64,000 nucleotides of DNA, taken from Candidatus Aalborgiella aggregata. Lineage in GTDB: Bacteria > Pseudomonadota > Gammaproteobacteria > Burkholderiales > Burkholderiaceae_C. The stretch lies in assembly GCA_016705065.1 (NCBI GenBank), contig JADIYY010000001.1, positions 372,001 to 436,000 of the forward strand, written 5' to 3'. Below the pieces are notes generated by a model. That model ran no database searches. It was not told where the DNA came from and was given only the letters and a program-made list of their open reading frames with translations. Both the position numbers and the translations under genes were made by a program. Every line of letters starts with the position of its first letter. Position 1 is the first letter of the stretch. This document shows, in pieces, positions 41,454 through 51,306 of this stretch.

Positions 41454-42817
41454 ACACTACAGTAAATCAAGTTTTAGCCAAGTTTGCCGCGACAGGTGAA
41501 CAAACATCATTCCATGGTCGCCATATCGAGCCGCAAATCATGGCGGGATTGGATGGCAGCAATTGGCGTTTAAAAGACTATGTGGCGCGTGGTGGTTACC
41601 AAGCGCTCAGAAAAGTTTTGGGAAAATCACAAGAGGCTGGTGCTGAAGCAATGACGCAAGACCAAGTGATTGCGACTGTGAAAGAGTCCGGTTTGCGTGG
41701 ACGCGGTGGCGCAGGTTTCCCAACTGGCTTGAAGTGGAGCTTCATGCCACGGACGTTTCCTGGTCAAAAATATCTTGTGTGCAATTCGGACGAAGGTGAA
41801 CCAGGTACGTGCAAAGACCGCGACATCATGCAGTTCAATCCGCACATTGTGATTGAAGGCATGATCATTGCCGCTTATGCCATGGGTATCAAGGTTGGCT
41901 ACAACTACATTCATGGCGAGATTTTTGCGACGTATGAACGTTTTGAAGAAGCACTCGAAGAAGCCCGTGCAGCAGGTTATCTGGGCGACAACATCTTAGG
42001 TAGCGACTACAGTTTCCAGTTGCATGCAGCCCATGGTTTCGGCGCATACATTTGCGGTGAAGAAACCGCATTGCTGGAATCGTTGGAAGGTAAAAAAGGT
42101 CAGCCACGTTTCAAACCACCATTCCCTGCAAGCTTTGGCCTGTATGGCAAGCCCACCACAATTAACAACACAGAAACATTTGCGGCTGTACCTTGGATCA
42201 TTCGCAATGGTGGCGCAGCTTATCTGGCTTGTGGTAAACCAAATAATGGCGGTACAAAAATATTTTCAGTCAGTGGTGACGTTGAAAAGCCTGGTAATTA
42301 CGAAATTCCATTGGGAACACCCTTCTCTAAATTATTGGAACTCGCTGGTGGCGTGCGCAAAGGGCGTCAGCTTAAAGCAGTGATACCTGGCGGCTCATCT
42401 TCACCTGTTTTACCTGCCTCTATCATCATGGATTGCACCATGGACTATGACTCCATTGCCAAAGCCGGTTCCATGTTGGGATCTGGCGCGGTGATTGTTT
42501 TGGACGATAGTCGTTGCATGGTGAAAAGTTTGCAACGTTTGAGCTACTTTTATATGCACGAATCCTGCGGCCAGTGCACGCCGTGCCGTGAGGGTACAGG
42601 CTGGTTGTCGCGAATGGTGGATCGCATAGAAAACGGACAGGGCAAACTCAGTGACATCGATTTGTTGAATTCTGTCTCTGATGATATTCAAGGTCGCACC
42701 ATTTGCGCTTTGGGTGACGCTGCAGCCATGCCGGTGCGCGCCATGATCAAGCATTTCAGAGATGAATTCGTTCACCATATTGAACATAAAAAATGTGTGG
42801 TCGATACCTACGTATAA
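41450..42817 (+). CDS. nuoF: NADH-quinone oxidoreductase subunit F
   Basis: NADH-binding subunit with FMN and cluster N3. The 455-residue protein shows the NADH/FMN motif GLRGRGGAGFPTGLKW, SDEGEPGTCKDR, GAYICGEETALLESLEG and the 4Fe-4S ligands in ESCGQCTPCREGTGWL. The N-terminus is about 20 residues longer than in E. coli. Confidence 0.97.
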   Translation: MNTTVNQVLAKFAATGEQTSFHGRHIEPQIMAGLDGSNWRLKDYVARGGYQALRKVLGKSQEAGAEAMTQDQVIATVKESGLRGRGGAGFPTGLKWSFMPRTFPGQKYLVCNSDEGEPGTCKDRDIMQFNPHIVIEGMIIAAYAMGIKVGYNYIHGEIFATYERFEEALEEARAAGYLGDNILGSDYSFQLHAAHGFGAYICGEETALLESLEGKKGQPRFKPPFPASFGLYGKPTTINNTETFAAVPWIIRNGGAAYLACGKPNNGGTKIFSVSGDVEKPGNYEIPLGTPFSKLLELAGGVRKGRQLKAVIPGGSSSPVLPASIIMDCTMDYDSIAKAGSMLGSGAVIVLDDSRCMVKSLQRLSYFYMHESCGQCTPCREGTGWLSRMVDRIENGQGKLSDIDLLNSVSDDIQGRTICALGDAAAMPVRAMIKHFRDEFVHHIEHKKCVVDTYV

Positions 42818-42864
42818 CCGTCACAAGCTAACAAAGCCAAAATATTTATTCAAGCGTAAACAAA

Positions 42865-45042
42865 ATGATCGAAATTGAACTTGACGGCAAAAAAGTGCAA
42901 GCTACTGAAGGCAGCATGATCATGCACGCGGCTGAGCAAGCGGGGACCTACATCCCCCATTTTTGCTATCACAAGAAATTGAGCATTGCCGCCAGTTGCC
43001 GCATGTGCTTGGTGGATGTCGAGAAAATGCCAAAGCCCATGCCGGCGTGTGCGACTCCTGTTGCGCAAGGCATGATTGTTCGCACCAAGTCCGACAAAGC
43101 CATCAAAGCACAAAAATCCGTGATGGAATTTTTGCTCATCAACCATCCACTTGATTGCCCCATCTGCGATCAAGGTGGCGAATGCCAATTGCAAGATTTG
43201 GCTGTGGGTTATGGTGGCACCAAGTCACGTTACGAAGAAGAAAAACGCGTCGTTGCTCACAAAGACGTGGGTCCACTCATCAGCATGGAAGAGATGAGTC
43301 GTTGCATTCATTGCACACGTTGTGTTCGTTTTGGGCAAGAAATTGCCGGTGTGATGGAATTGGGCATGTCACATCGCGGTGAGCATGCTGAAATCGAAAC
43401 GTTTTTGGGTCAAACAATTGACTCAGAACTGTCAGGCAACATGATTGACATTTGCCCTGTCGGAGCGCTAACCAGCAAACCTTTCCGCTACAGCGCACGC
43501 ACATGGGAATTAAGCCGTCGTAAATCAATCAGCCCACATGATTCGACAGGCACCAACTTGATTGTGCAGGTTAAAAACAACAAAGTCATGCGCGTTGTGC
43601 CACTGGAAAACGAAGATGTCAATGAATGTTGGATTGCTGACCGCGACCGTTTTTCATATGAAGCTTTGAACAGCGATGAGCGATTAACAACACCTATGCT
43701 AAAGCAGGGTGGCATTTGGAAAGAAGTGGATTGGCAAACCGCTTTGGAATATGTCGCCAATGGCTTGAAACAAATCAAAGCCGATCATGGCGCAGCCAGC
43801 TTGGGCGCCTTGCTTAGCCCACACTCCACAGTTGAAGAATTGCACTTGGCCACATCTTTGATGCGTGGTTTAGGCAGTGATAACCTTGATCACCGTTTGC
43901 GTCATGCCGAGTTTCCGGCTTTCAATGGTGTGCGTTGGTTGGGTTGCAGCATTGCATCTTTATCCAACCTTGATCGTGCATTGATCATTGGATCCAATAT
44001 TCGTAAGGACCACCCCTTGTTTGCGCAGCGGTTCAGGCAAGCGATTCGCAAAGGCGCTGTTGTGCATACAATTGCTGACGCCAATAATGCTATAAATAAT
44101 ATAGCACCTCAGGCAATAAATACGCCGACTACAGCCATATTTGATACATATAATGCATGGCCAACTATATTGGCTGAAATAGCGTCTGCCATCGCCACAG
44201 AGCTGAATAAATCTGCACCTGTTGCGACGACTACTGTTTCGAATGAAGCGAAAGTGATTGCAGCATCACTGTTAAGTGGTGAACGCAAAGCCATTTTGTT
44301 GGGTAGCGCGGCCGCACACCATCCCAAAGCGTCTGGCATATTGTCACTTGCCAATTGGATTGGTCAACATACCAACGCCAGCGTTGGTTATCTGACAGAA
44401 GCTGCAAACACAGTCGGTGCACAGTATGTTGGTGCACAGCCTTTGAAAAATGGTTTATCAGCTGGCCAAATGTTGTCAAACGACAAGCATGGTTTAAAAG
44501 CAGTATTGCTTTTGAACAACGAACCTGAGTTTGATTCGGCCGCAGGAAAGCTTGCTAAAGACGCTTTGTTGCAAGCGCAAATGGTGGTGAGCATGAATCC
44601 ATTTAAAGCCAATATGGATGTTTGTGATGTGATGCTCCCTACTGCGCCTTTCACGGAGACTTCAGGTAGTTTTGTGAATGCCGAAGGTCGCTTGCAAAGT
44701 TTCCATGCAGTGGTTAAACCATTGGGTGAAACACGTCCAGCTTGGAAAGTAATGCGTGTTTTGGCAAACATGTTGAGTGTGCCAGGATTCGATTTTGAAA
44801 GTTCGGCAGATGTTTTGAAACAATTGCAAGGTCAACATGCTGATATTCAAGCAGCCGTGACCAGTAGTTTGAGCAATTTGACCGACGCGAAAATTGATTT
44901 ATCGAGCAGCAATGTCGCACCTGTAACTGCCAGTATTTACCAGTTAGACGGTATCGTCAGACGTGCGCCGGCACTGCAAGCTACTGCAGATGCAAATATT
45001 CAAACCACGCAAATGGCGAAAGAACAAGAGGTGAGCGCATGA
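42865..45042 (+). CDS. nuoG: NADH-quinone oxidoreductase subunit G
   Basis: Largest peripheral subunit. Residues 1-230 hold cluster ligands: the 2Fe-2S motif in PHFCYHKKLSIAASCRMCLVDVE, the His-ligand region LDCPICDQGGECQLQD, and the 4Fe-4S motif CIHCTRCVRFG. A molybdopterin-oxidoreductase-like body follows without cofactor. Length is 725 residues. Oddity: bases 44088-44148 are a copy of the dispersed repeat, about 83% identical to copy A, read in frame as an Asn/Ala/Thr/Ile-rich stretch (about residues 409-428) in the C-terminal body. The reading frame stays open, so the protein should be made. Confidence 0.96.
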   Translation: MIEIELDGKKVQATEGSMIMHAAEQAGTYIPHFCYHKKLSIAASCRMCLVDVEKMPKPMPACATPVAQGMIVRTKSDKAIKAQKSVMEFLLINHPLDCPICDQGGECQLQDLAVGYGGTKSRYEEEKRVVAHKDVGPLISMEEMSRCIHCTRCVRFGQEIAGVMELGMSHRGEHAEIETFLGQTIDSELSGNMIDICPVGALTSKPFRYSARTWELSRRKSISPHDSTGTNLIVQVKNNKVMRVVPLENEDVNECWIADRDRFSYEALNSDERLTTPMLKQGGIWKEVDWQTALEYVANGLKQIKADHGAASLGALLSPHSTVEELHLATSLMRGLGSDNLDHRLRHAEFPAFNGVRWLGCSIASLSNLDRALIIGSNIRKDHPLFAQRFRQAIRKGAVVHTIADANNAINNIAPQAINTPTTAIFDTYNAWPTILAEIASAIATELNKSAPVATTTVSNEAKVIAASLLSGERKAILLGSAAAHHPKASGILSLANWIGQHTNASVGYLTEAANTVGAQYVGAQPLKNGLSAGQMLSNDKHGLKAVLLLNNEPEFDSAAGKLAKDALLQAQMVVSMNPFKANMDVCDVMLPTAPFTETSGSFVNAEGRLQSFHAVVKPLGETRPAWKVMRVLANMLSVPGFDFESSADVLKQLQGQHADIQAAVTSSLSNLTDAKIDLSSSNVAPVTASIYQLDGIVRRAPALQATADANIQTTQMAKEQEVSA
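44088..44148 (+). repeat. Dispersed repeat copy F, in frame inside nuoG
   Basis: TGCTATAAATAATATAGCAC, then CTCAGGCAATAAATACGCCG, ACTACAGCC and ATATTTGAT. About 48 of 58 bases match copy A with no gaps; the 15-base block AGGCAATAAATACGC is identical. It is translated in the same frame as copy H in dsbB. Confidence 0.85.
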
Positions 45043-46115
45043 TAGATGCCATCTACAACTCAGGATTGGGCATGGTCAATGCGACTTGGTGGTCTGGCAT
45101 GGCATGGCCAGTGGTGTGGAACCTCATCAAGATCATTGTGGTCGTGTTGCCACTGTTTGCTTTAGTCGCATATCTCACTTTGTGGGAGCGCAAGCTGATT
45201 GGTTGGATTCAAATTCGCGTAGGTCCCAACCGTGTAGGCCCTTTGGGTTTGTTGCAACCGATTGCCGATGCATTGAAATTGTTGACCAAAGAAATTTTGG
45301 TACCAACCGCAGCCAGCAAAGGTTTGTTTTTACTGGGACCTATCTTGACCATCATGCCGGCTTTGGCAGCATGGGTGGTGATTCCATTTGGCCCTGAAGT
45401 TGCCCTGTCAAACATCAATGCCGGTTTGTTGTTTGTGATGGCAATTACTTCGATGGAAGTTTATGGTGTGATCATTGCCGGGTGGGCATCCAACTCCAAA
45501 TACGCATTCTTAGGCGCGTTGCGTGCCTCTGCGCAAATGGTGAGCTATGAAATTGCCATGGGCTTTTGCTTAGTGGTTGTGTTGATGGTTTCTGCCAGTT
45601 TGAATTTGACAGACATTGTCACAGGGCAGGGAAAAGGTCAGTTCGCCAGCATGGGTTTGAATTTTTTATCTTGGAACTGGTTGCCACTGCTTCCTATCTT
45701 TTTGGTTTACTTTATTTCTGGTCTGGCAGAAACCAATCGCCATCCTTTTGACGTGGTTGAAGGTGAATCAGAAATCGTAGCTGGACACATGGTTGAATAC
45801 TCTGGTATGTCGTATGCCATGTTCTACTTGGCTGAATATGCCAATATGTGGTTGGTGTCGATATTGGCTGTCATCATGTTCTTGGGTGGCTGGTTGTCGC
45901 CTGTTGTTGCCTTGGATTGGATTCCTGGATGGATTTGGCTTGGCATTAAAACGTTTGCAGTCGTGACCTTATTTATTTGGGTGCGTGCAACATTTCCGCG
46001 TTATCGTTATGACCAAATCATGCGTTTGGGTTGGAAGATTTTTATTCCGGTCACATTGGTATGGTTGTTGGTGGTCGGTGCTTGGATGCAGACCTCGTGG
46101 AATATTTGGAACTAA
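45039..46115 (+). CDS. nuoH: NADH-quinone oxidoreductase subunit H
   Basis: Membrane subunit joining the peripheral arm to the proton pumps. The 358-residue protein has about eight helices and the signatures YLTLWERKLIGWIQIRVGPNRVGPLGLLQPIADALKLL and ETNRHPFDVVEGESEIVAGHMVEYSGM. The start overlaps the nuoG stop by four bases. Confidence 0.97.
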   Translation: MIDAIYNSGLGMVNATWWSGMAWPVVWNLIKIIVVVLPLFALVAYLTLWERKLIGWIQIRVGPNRVGPLGLLQPIADALKLLTKEILVPTAASKGLFLLGPILTIMPALAAWVVIPFGPEVALSNINAGLLFVMAITSMEVYGVIIAGWASNSKYAFLGALRASAQMVSYEIAMGFCLVVVLMVSASLNLTDIVTGQGKGQFASMGLNFLSWNWLPLLPIFLVYFISGLAETNRHPFDVVEGESEIVAGHMVEYSGMSYAMFYLAEYANMWLVSILAVIMFLGGWLSPVVALDWIPGWIWLGIKTFAVVTLFIWVRATFPRYRYDQIMRLGWKIFIPVTLVWLLVVGAWMQTSWNIWN

Positions 46116-46127
46116 GGTGAGATATCA

Positions 46128-46673
46128 ATGAATACGACCACAGTAAGCCAAACCACCATGAAGTCAGCCAAAATGAAACCATCGGCATTTTCTCTGAAAG
46201 AGTTCATATCGAGTTTCATGCTTGTCGAACTTTTCAAGGGCATGGTCTTGACTGGAAAGTTCATGTTCCGCCCCAAAGTTACGGTACAGTTTCCAGAGGA
46301 AAAAACTCCTTTGAGCCCGCGTTTCCGTGGATTGCATGCATTACGTCGCTACGAAAACGGGGAAGAGCGGTGCATTGCTTGCAAATTGTGCGAAGCGGTG
46401 TGCCCAGCCATGGCCATAACCATCGAATCAACGACCAGAGAAGACGGCAGTCGTCGGACGAGTCGCTACGACATCGATTTGACCAAATGTATTTTTTGTG
46501 GCTTTTGTGAAGAAAGTTGCCCTGTTGATTCCATTGTCGAAACACATATTTTGGAATACCACGGTGAAAAGCGTGGTGATTTGTACTTCACGAAAGACAT
46601 GTTGTTGGCAGTCGGCGACCGTTATGAGTCCGAAATTGCTGCAAACCGCAGTGCAGATGCCAAGTACCGATAA
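46128..46673 (+). CDS. nuoI: NADH-quinone oxidoreductase subunit I
   Basis: Holds two 4Fe-4S clusters (N6a, N6b). The ligand motifs are CIACKLCEAVCPAMAI and CIFCGFCEESCPVDSI. The 181-residue product begins with about 17 extra polar residues before the family core (FSLKEFISSFMLVELFKGM). ATG 46170 is an in-frame alternative within the extension, but GGTGAG supports ATG 46128. Confidence 0.96.
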   Translation: MNTTTVSQTTMKSAKMKPSAFSLKEFISSFMLVELFKGMVLTGKFMFRPKVTVQFPEEKTPLSPRFRGLHALRRYENGEERCIACKLCEAVCPAMAITIESTTREDGSRRTSRYDIDLTKCIFCGFCEESCPVDSIVETHILEYHGEKRGDLYFTKDMLLAVGDRYESEIAANRSADAKYR

Positions 46674-46696
46674 GAACTATTTAAGAAATATTATTC

Positions 46697-47368
46697 ATGG
46701 ACGTTAAATCAGGTCTTTTTTATATATTTTCCGCACTCATGCTGTTTGCGGCATTTCGTGTTATCACGGCTAGAAATCCTGTACACGCAGCTTTGTTTTT
46801 AGTATTTGCCTTCTTTCAAGCAGCGGGAATCTGGATTTTGTTGAAGGCTGAATTTTTAGGCATAGCTTTGGTATTGGTGTACGTCGGCGCCGTGATGGTT
46901 TTGTTCTTGTTCGTTGTGATGATGTTGGACATCAACCTTGACAGCGTCAGACAAGGGTTTTGGAAGCATTTCCCTTTAGCAGCAGGTTTTGGTGCCATCA
47001 TCATTCTGCAAATGTCTGCGGTATTGATGGGTGGTTTTCATATTAGTGAAGAGGTAAAAAATTCCAATACCGCGCAAGCTGTGGGTGCGGTCGTGCAAGC
47101 GAATAACACCAAAGATTTGGGCGTGTTGCTTTACACCAAATACCTTTATCCCCTTGAAATTGCAGCGGTTATTCTATTGGTGGCCATTATTGCCGCCATA
47201 GCTCTGACCTTGCGCCAACGCAAAGACAGCAAACACACCGACCCGGGTGATCAGGTGCGCATCAAATCTCGTGATCGTATGGAGGTCATCAAAATGACTG
47301 CAACCCAACCTTTTGTTGTTGAAGCGCCAATGGCTGAGGTGGTGGCTGGTGAGGAGAAAAAAGCATGA
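46697..47368 (+). CDS. nuoJ: NADH-quinone oxidoreductase subunit J
   Basis: Membrane subunit of 223 residues with five helices. The motif ITARNPVHAALFLVFAFFQAAGIWILLKAEFLGIALVLVYVGAVMVLFLFVVMML (helices 2-3) is the family core. It has an extended charged C-terminal tail after about residue 175. The stop overlaps nuoK (ATGA at 47365). Confidence 0.95.
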   Translation: MDVKSGLFYIFSALMLFAAFRVITARNPVHAALFLVFAFFQAAGIWILLKAEFLGIALVLVYVGAVMVLFLFVVMMLDINLDSVRQGFWKHFPLAAGFGAIIILQMSAVLMGGFHISEEVKNSNTAQAVGAVVQANNTKDLGVLLYTKYLYPLEIAAVILLVAIIAAIALTLRQRKDSKHTDPGDQVRIKSRDRMEVIKMTATQPFVVEAPMAEVVAGEEKKA

Positions 47369-47673
47369 CAGTTACTTTGTCACATTACTTGGTATTAGGG
47401 GCTATGCTGTTTGCGTTGTCCATCATTGGAATCTTTTTAAATCGCAAAAATATCATCGTGCTGTTGATGGCGATTGAACTGATGTTACTGGCCGTTAATA
47501 CAAATTTTGTTGCCTTTTCTCATTATTTGGGCGACATGCATGGGCAAATATTCGTCTTTTTTATCTTGACGGTCGCTGCAGCTGAATCGGCAATTGGACT
47601 GGCGATATTGGTTTTATTGTTCCGTAACAAATCAAACATCAATGTTGATGAGCTGGATACGCTCAAAGGCTAA
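47365..47673 (+). CDS. nuoK: NADH-quinone oxidoreductase subunit K
   Basis: A 102-residue, three-helix antiporter-like subunit. It shows the conserved Glu in ALSIIGIFLNRKNIIVLLMAIELMLLAVNTNFVAFSH (helix 2) and AAAESAIGLAILVLLFRN (helix 3), both needed for proton transfer in the family. Confidence 0.96.
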   Translation: MTVTLSHYLVLGAMLFALSIIGIFLNRKNIIVLLMAIELMLLAVNTNFVAFSHYLGDMHGQIFVFFILTVAAAESAIGLAILVLLFRNKSNINVDELDTLKG

Positions 47674-47697
47674 TGAACTAAAAACGAGATTACAACG

Positions 47698-49755
47698 ATG
47701 AGTGCAACGCTATCCGCATCCACATTACTTGCAATTCCATTGGCACCACTGGCTGGCGCCATTTTGGCTGGAGTATTTGGAACAGCTTTGGGAGGAAATT
47801 TCTTCGGACGCCGTTGGAGTCACACCTTAACCATATTGGGTGTTCTGATTTCTTTTGTTCTGTCAGCTTCTGTTTTACTCAAAGTCATTCAAGACGGTGC
47901 ACGTTTCAATGAGACGCTATACACATGGATGGTGGTCGGTGGTTTGAAAATGGAAGTGGGGTTCTTGGTTGATGGCTTAACTGCGATGATGATGTGTGTG
48001 GTGACTTTTGTGTCGCTGATGGTTCACATCTATACCATGGGTTATATGGAAGAAGATGATGGCTATAACCGCTTCTTTGGCTATATCTCTTTATTTACTT
48101 TTGCGATGCTGATGCTGGTGATGAGCAACAACTTGCTACAGTTGTTTTTCGGCTGGGAAGCTGTGGGCTTGGTATCCTATTTGTTAATTGGTTTTTGGTA
48201 TAACAAACCCACAGCGGTTTTTGCGAACATGAAAGCCTTCTTGGTTAATCGTGTTGGTGATTTCGGTTTCATTCTTGGTATTGGCTTAATCGTTGCATTT
48301 GCTGGCACTTTGAATTACACAGAAATTTTCGGCAAAGCAGGTGATCTGGCAAAGTTAAGTTTTCCTGGTACCAGCTGGATGCTGATAACGGTTATTTGTA
48401 TTTGTTTGTTCATCGGTGCCATGGGTAAGAGTGCACAGTTCCCATTGCATGTGTGGTTGCCTGATTCGATGGAAGGCCCTACACCGATATCTGCATTGAT
48501 TCACGCAGCAACCATGGTCACTGCCGGCATATTCATGGTGGCACGCATGTCACCACTGTTTGAGTTGAGTGATACTGCACTGAGTTTCATCATTGTGATT
48601 GGTTCTATCACTGCTCTGTTTATGGGCTTTTTGGGTATTATCCAAAACGATATCAAGCGTGTTGTCGCCTATTCAACTTTGTCGCAACTGGGTTATATGA
48701 CCGTTGCATTAGGTGTCTCAGCCTATTCGGTAGCCGTCTTTCATTTAATGACGCATGCATTCTTTAAAGCACTGTTATTCTTGGCAGCAGGATCTGTCAT
48801 CATGGGCGTTCACCATAACCAAGATATTCGTTGGATGGGTGGCTTGCGCAAATACATGCCCATTACCTGGATGACTTCGTTGATAGGCTCTTTAGCGTTG
48901 ATTGGTACACCCTTGTTTTCAGGCTTTTATTCAAAAGACAGCATCATTGAAGCTGTGCATGAGAGCCATTTGTGGGGCGCTGGTTTTGCAAACTTTGCTG
49001 TCTTGGCGGGCGTGTTTGTGACTGCGTTCTATTCTTTCCGTATGTATTTTTTAGTTTTCCACGGCAAAGAACGGTTTGATCAAAATCCTGACGCGCATCA
49101 TGAATCTCACAAAGATGGACACCACGATGCACATGATGAGCATGCAGATGACCATAAACCGCATGAATCTCCATGGGTGGTAACCATGCCTTTAATATTG
49201 CTTGCGATACCTTCGGTGTTGATTGGATACCTCACTATCAATGGCATGCTTTTCGGCGATTTCTTTAAGGATGCTATTTTTGTTGATGCTGTAAAGCATC
49301 CTACTATGAAGGAATTAGCAGTCAATTTTCATGGTGCCATGGAAATGGCTGTTCATGGTCTAACTACTCTGCCATTTTGGTTGGCTTTGGCGGGTGTGGC
49401 ATCTTCATATTACATGTACATGGTCAATCCTGCATTGCCCACAGCTATCAAACGCATATTCAAACCAATATTTACAGTACTGGAAAACAAATACTATTTT
49501 GATTGGTTTAATGAAAATGTACTGGCCGCCGGCGCACGTCGGTTAGGTGCATTGCTCTGGGCTAATGACAAGCATGTTATTGACGGTGGAGCCGTAAATG
49601 GATCGTGGAAACTGGTCAACTTGGTATCCGGCTTAGTCAGACGCGTGCAAACTGGATACATCTATCACTATGCATTCTGGATGATCGCGGGTGTTTTTGT
49701 GTTGATGACCTATTTTGTGGGTTATCCCATGCTCAATCAATTGTTGATTAAATAG
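47698..49755 (+). CDS. nuoL: NADH-quinone oxidoreductase subunit L
   Basis: Most distal proton-pumping subunit. The 685-residue protein has more than a dozen helices. The antiporter motifs are GWEAVGLVSYLLIGFWY and MGKSAQFPLHVWLPDSMEGPTPISALIHAATMVTAGIFMVAR. The His/Asp-rich cytoplasmic loop (about residues 463-487; DAHHESHKDGHHDAHDEHAD) lies before helix 13. The lateral helix region is at the C-terminus. Confidence 0.97.
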   Translation: MSATLSASTLLAIPLAPLAGAILAGVFGTALGGNFFGRRWSHTLTILGVLISFVLSASVLLKVIQDGARFNETLYTWMVVGGLKMEVGFLVDGLTAMMMCVVTFVSLMVHIYTMGYMEEDDGYNRFFGYISLFTFAMLMLVMSNNLLQLFFGWEAVGLVSYLLIGFWYNKPTAVFANMKAFLVNRVGDFGFILGIGLIVAFAGTLNYTEIFGKAGDLAKLSFPGTSWMLITVICICLFIGAMGKSAQFPLHVWLPDSMEGPTPISALIHAATMVTAGIFMVARMSPLFELSDTALSFIIVIGSITALFMGFLGIIQNDIKRVVAYSTLSQLGYMTVALGVSAYSVAVFHLMTHAFFKALLFLAAGSVIMGVHHNQDIRWMGGLRKYMPITWMTSLIGSLALIGTPLFSGFYSKDSIIEAVHESHLWGAGFANFAVLAGVFVTAFYSFRMYFLVFHGKERFDQNPDAHHESHKDGHHDAHDEHADDHKPHESPWVVTMPLILLAIPSVLIGYLTINGMLFGDFFKDAIFVDAVKHPTMKELAVNFHGAMEMAVHGLTTLPFWLALAGVASSYYMYMVNPALPTAIKRIFKPIFTVLENKYYFDWFNENVLAAGARRLGALLWANDKHVIDGGAVNGSWKLVNLVSGLVRRVQTGYIYHYAFWMIAGVFVLMTYFVGYPMLNQLLIK

Positions 49756-49779
49756 CCGTACCAATAAGGAAAAGATGAA

Positions 49780-51255
49780 ATGGGTTTGTTAAGTCTCGCA
49801 ATCTGGACACCAATATTTTTTGGTGTTGTGCTGTTAGCCTTAGGTCGCGATGATCAAACGAAGGCGGTTCGTTGGTTTGCGTTGGTCGGCGCGTTGGTGA
49901 GTTTTTTGCTGACATTGCCACTTTATGACCGATTCAAACTCAACACATCAGCCATGCAATTTGTTGAAAAAGAATCTTGGATTTCCACTTTCAATGTGAA
50001 CTATCACTTGGGTGTAGATGGTATTTCTTTTTGGTTTGTTTTGTTAACCGCATTCATTACCCTGATTGTTGTCATAGCGTCTTGGGAATCAATCACCGTC
50101 CGCGTCAACCAATACATGGGTGCATTTTTGATATTAAGTGGACTCATGATTGGTGTATTTTGCGCATTAGACGGCTTGCTGTTTTATGTGTTTTTTGAGG
50201 CCACTTTGATCCCGATGTACTTGATTATTGGTATTTGGGGTGGTGCTAATAAGATTTATGCGGCATTCAAATTCTTTTTGTATACCTTGTTGGGCTCTTT
50301 GCTCATGTTGGTGGCATTGATTTATTTGTACACCAAATCTGGTGGCAGTTTTGACATCGCTACTTGGCATCAATTGCCCCTTGGTGGCACTGCACAAACA
50401 CTGCTATTTTTTGCGTTCTTATCAGCGTTCGCTGTCAAGGTGCCTATGTGGCCAGTTCATACGTGGTTGCCAGATGTTCACGTAGAAGCTCCTACCGGTG
50501 GTTCTGCTGTATTGGCGGCCATTATGCTGAAGCTGGGTGCTTACGGCTTCTTGCGGTTTTCTATGCCCATTGCGCCAGATGCGTCACATGAATGGGCATG
50601 GTTGATGGTTGGACTGTCATTGGTTGCTGTCATCTATGTTGCACTGGTTGCCATGGTGCAACAAGACATGAAAAAATTGGTTGCCTATTCTTCTGTGGCA
50701 CACATGGGGTTTGTCACACTCGGGTTCTTCATTTTCAATGAACTCGGAGTTGCAGGCGGAATTGTGCAAATGATTTCACATGGATTTGTATCAGCCGCCA
50801 TGTTCTTGGCCATTGGTGTGTTGTACGACCGCATGCATTCGCGTGAAATTGCAGCTTATGGAGGTGTTGTAAAAACTATGCCCAAGTTTGCTGCATTTGT
50901 ATTGCTATTTTCGATGGCCAATTGCGGTTTGCCAGGGACCGCTGGATTTGTTGGTGAATGGATGGTGATTTTAGGTGCGGTCAAAGCCAACTTTTTGCTC
51001 GGATTTGCAGCTGCCACAGCCTTGATATTTGGTGCGGCATATACCTTATGGATGTACAAACGCGTGTACTTAGGGCCAATCACGAACAAACATGTCAAGG
51101 AGTTGACAGACATCAATGCACGTGAATTTTTGGTTATGACATTGCTTGCGGTTGCAGTACTTTGGATGGGTTTGTATCCAAAACCATTTACCGATGTGAT
51201 GAATGCATCTGTGACAGATTTGCTGAAACACGTCGCTGTATCTAAACTTAACTGA
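49780..51255 (+). CDS. nuoM: NADH-quinone oxidoreductase subunit M
   Basis: Antiporter-like pump of 491 residues. VFFEATLIPMYLIIGIWGG holds the conserved Glu of helix 5. FAVKVPMWPVHTWLPDVHVEAPTGGSAVLAAIMLKLGAYGFLRF holds the Lys of helix 7. AYSSVAHMGFVTLGFF follows. Normal length. Confidence 0.97.
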   Translation: MGLLSLAIWTPIFFGVVLLALGRDDQTKAVRWFALVGALVSFLLTLPLYDRFKLNTSAMQFVEKESWISTFNVNYHLGVDGISFWFVLLTAFITLIVVIASWESITVRVNQYMGAFLILSGLMIGVFCALDGLLFYVFFEATLIPMYLIIGIWGGANKIYAAFKFFLYTLLGSLLMLVALIYLYTKSGGSFDIATWHQLPLGGTAQTLLFFAFLSAFAVKVPMWPVHTWLPDVHVEAPTGGSAVLAAIMLKLGAYGFLRFSMPIAPDASHEWAWLMVGLSLVAVIYVALVAMVQQDMKKLVAYSSVAHMGFVTLGFFIFNELGVAGGIVQMISHGFVSAAMFLAIGVLYDRMHSREIAAYGGVVKTMPKFAAFVLLFSMANCGLPGTAGFVGEWMVILGAVKANFLLGFAAATALIFGAAYTLWMYKRVYLGPITNKHVKELTDINAREFLVMTLLAVAVLWMGLYPKPFTDVMNASVTDLLKHVAVSKLN

Positions 51256-51306
51256 GTTTTGTTAAAACACATTTCATAGCTCTATACGACATACTGAAGA
51301 ATAAAG

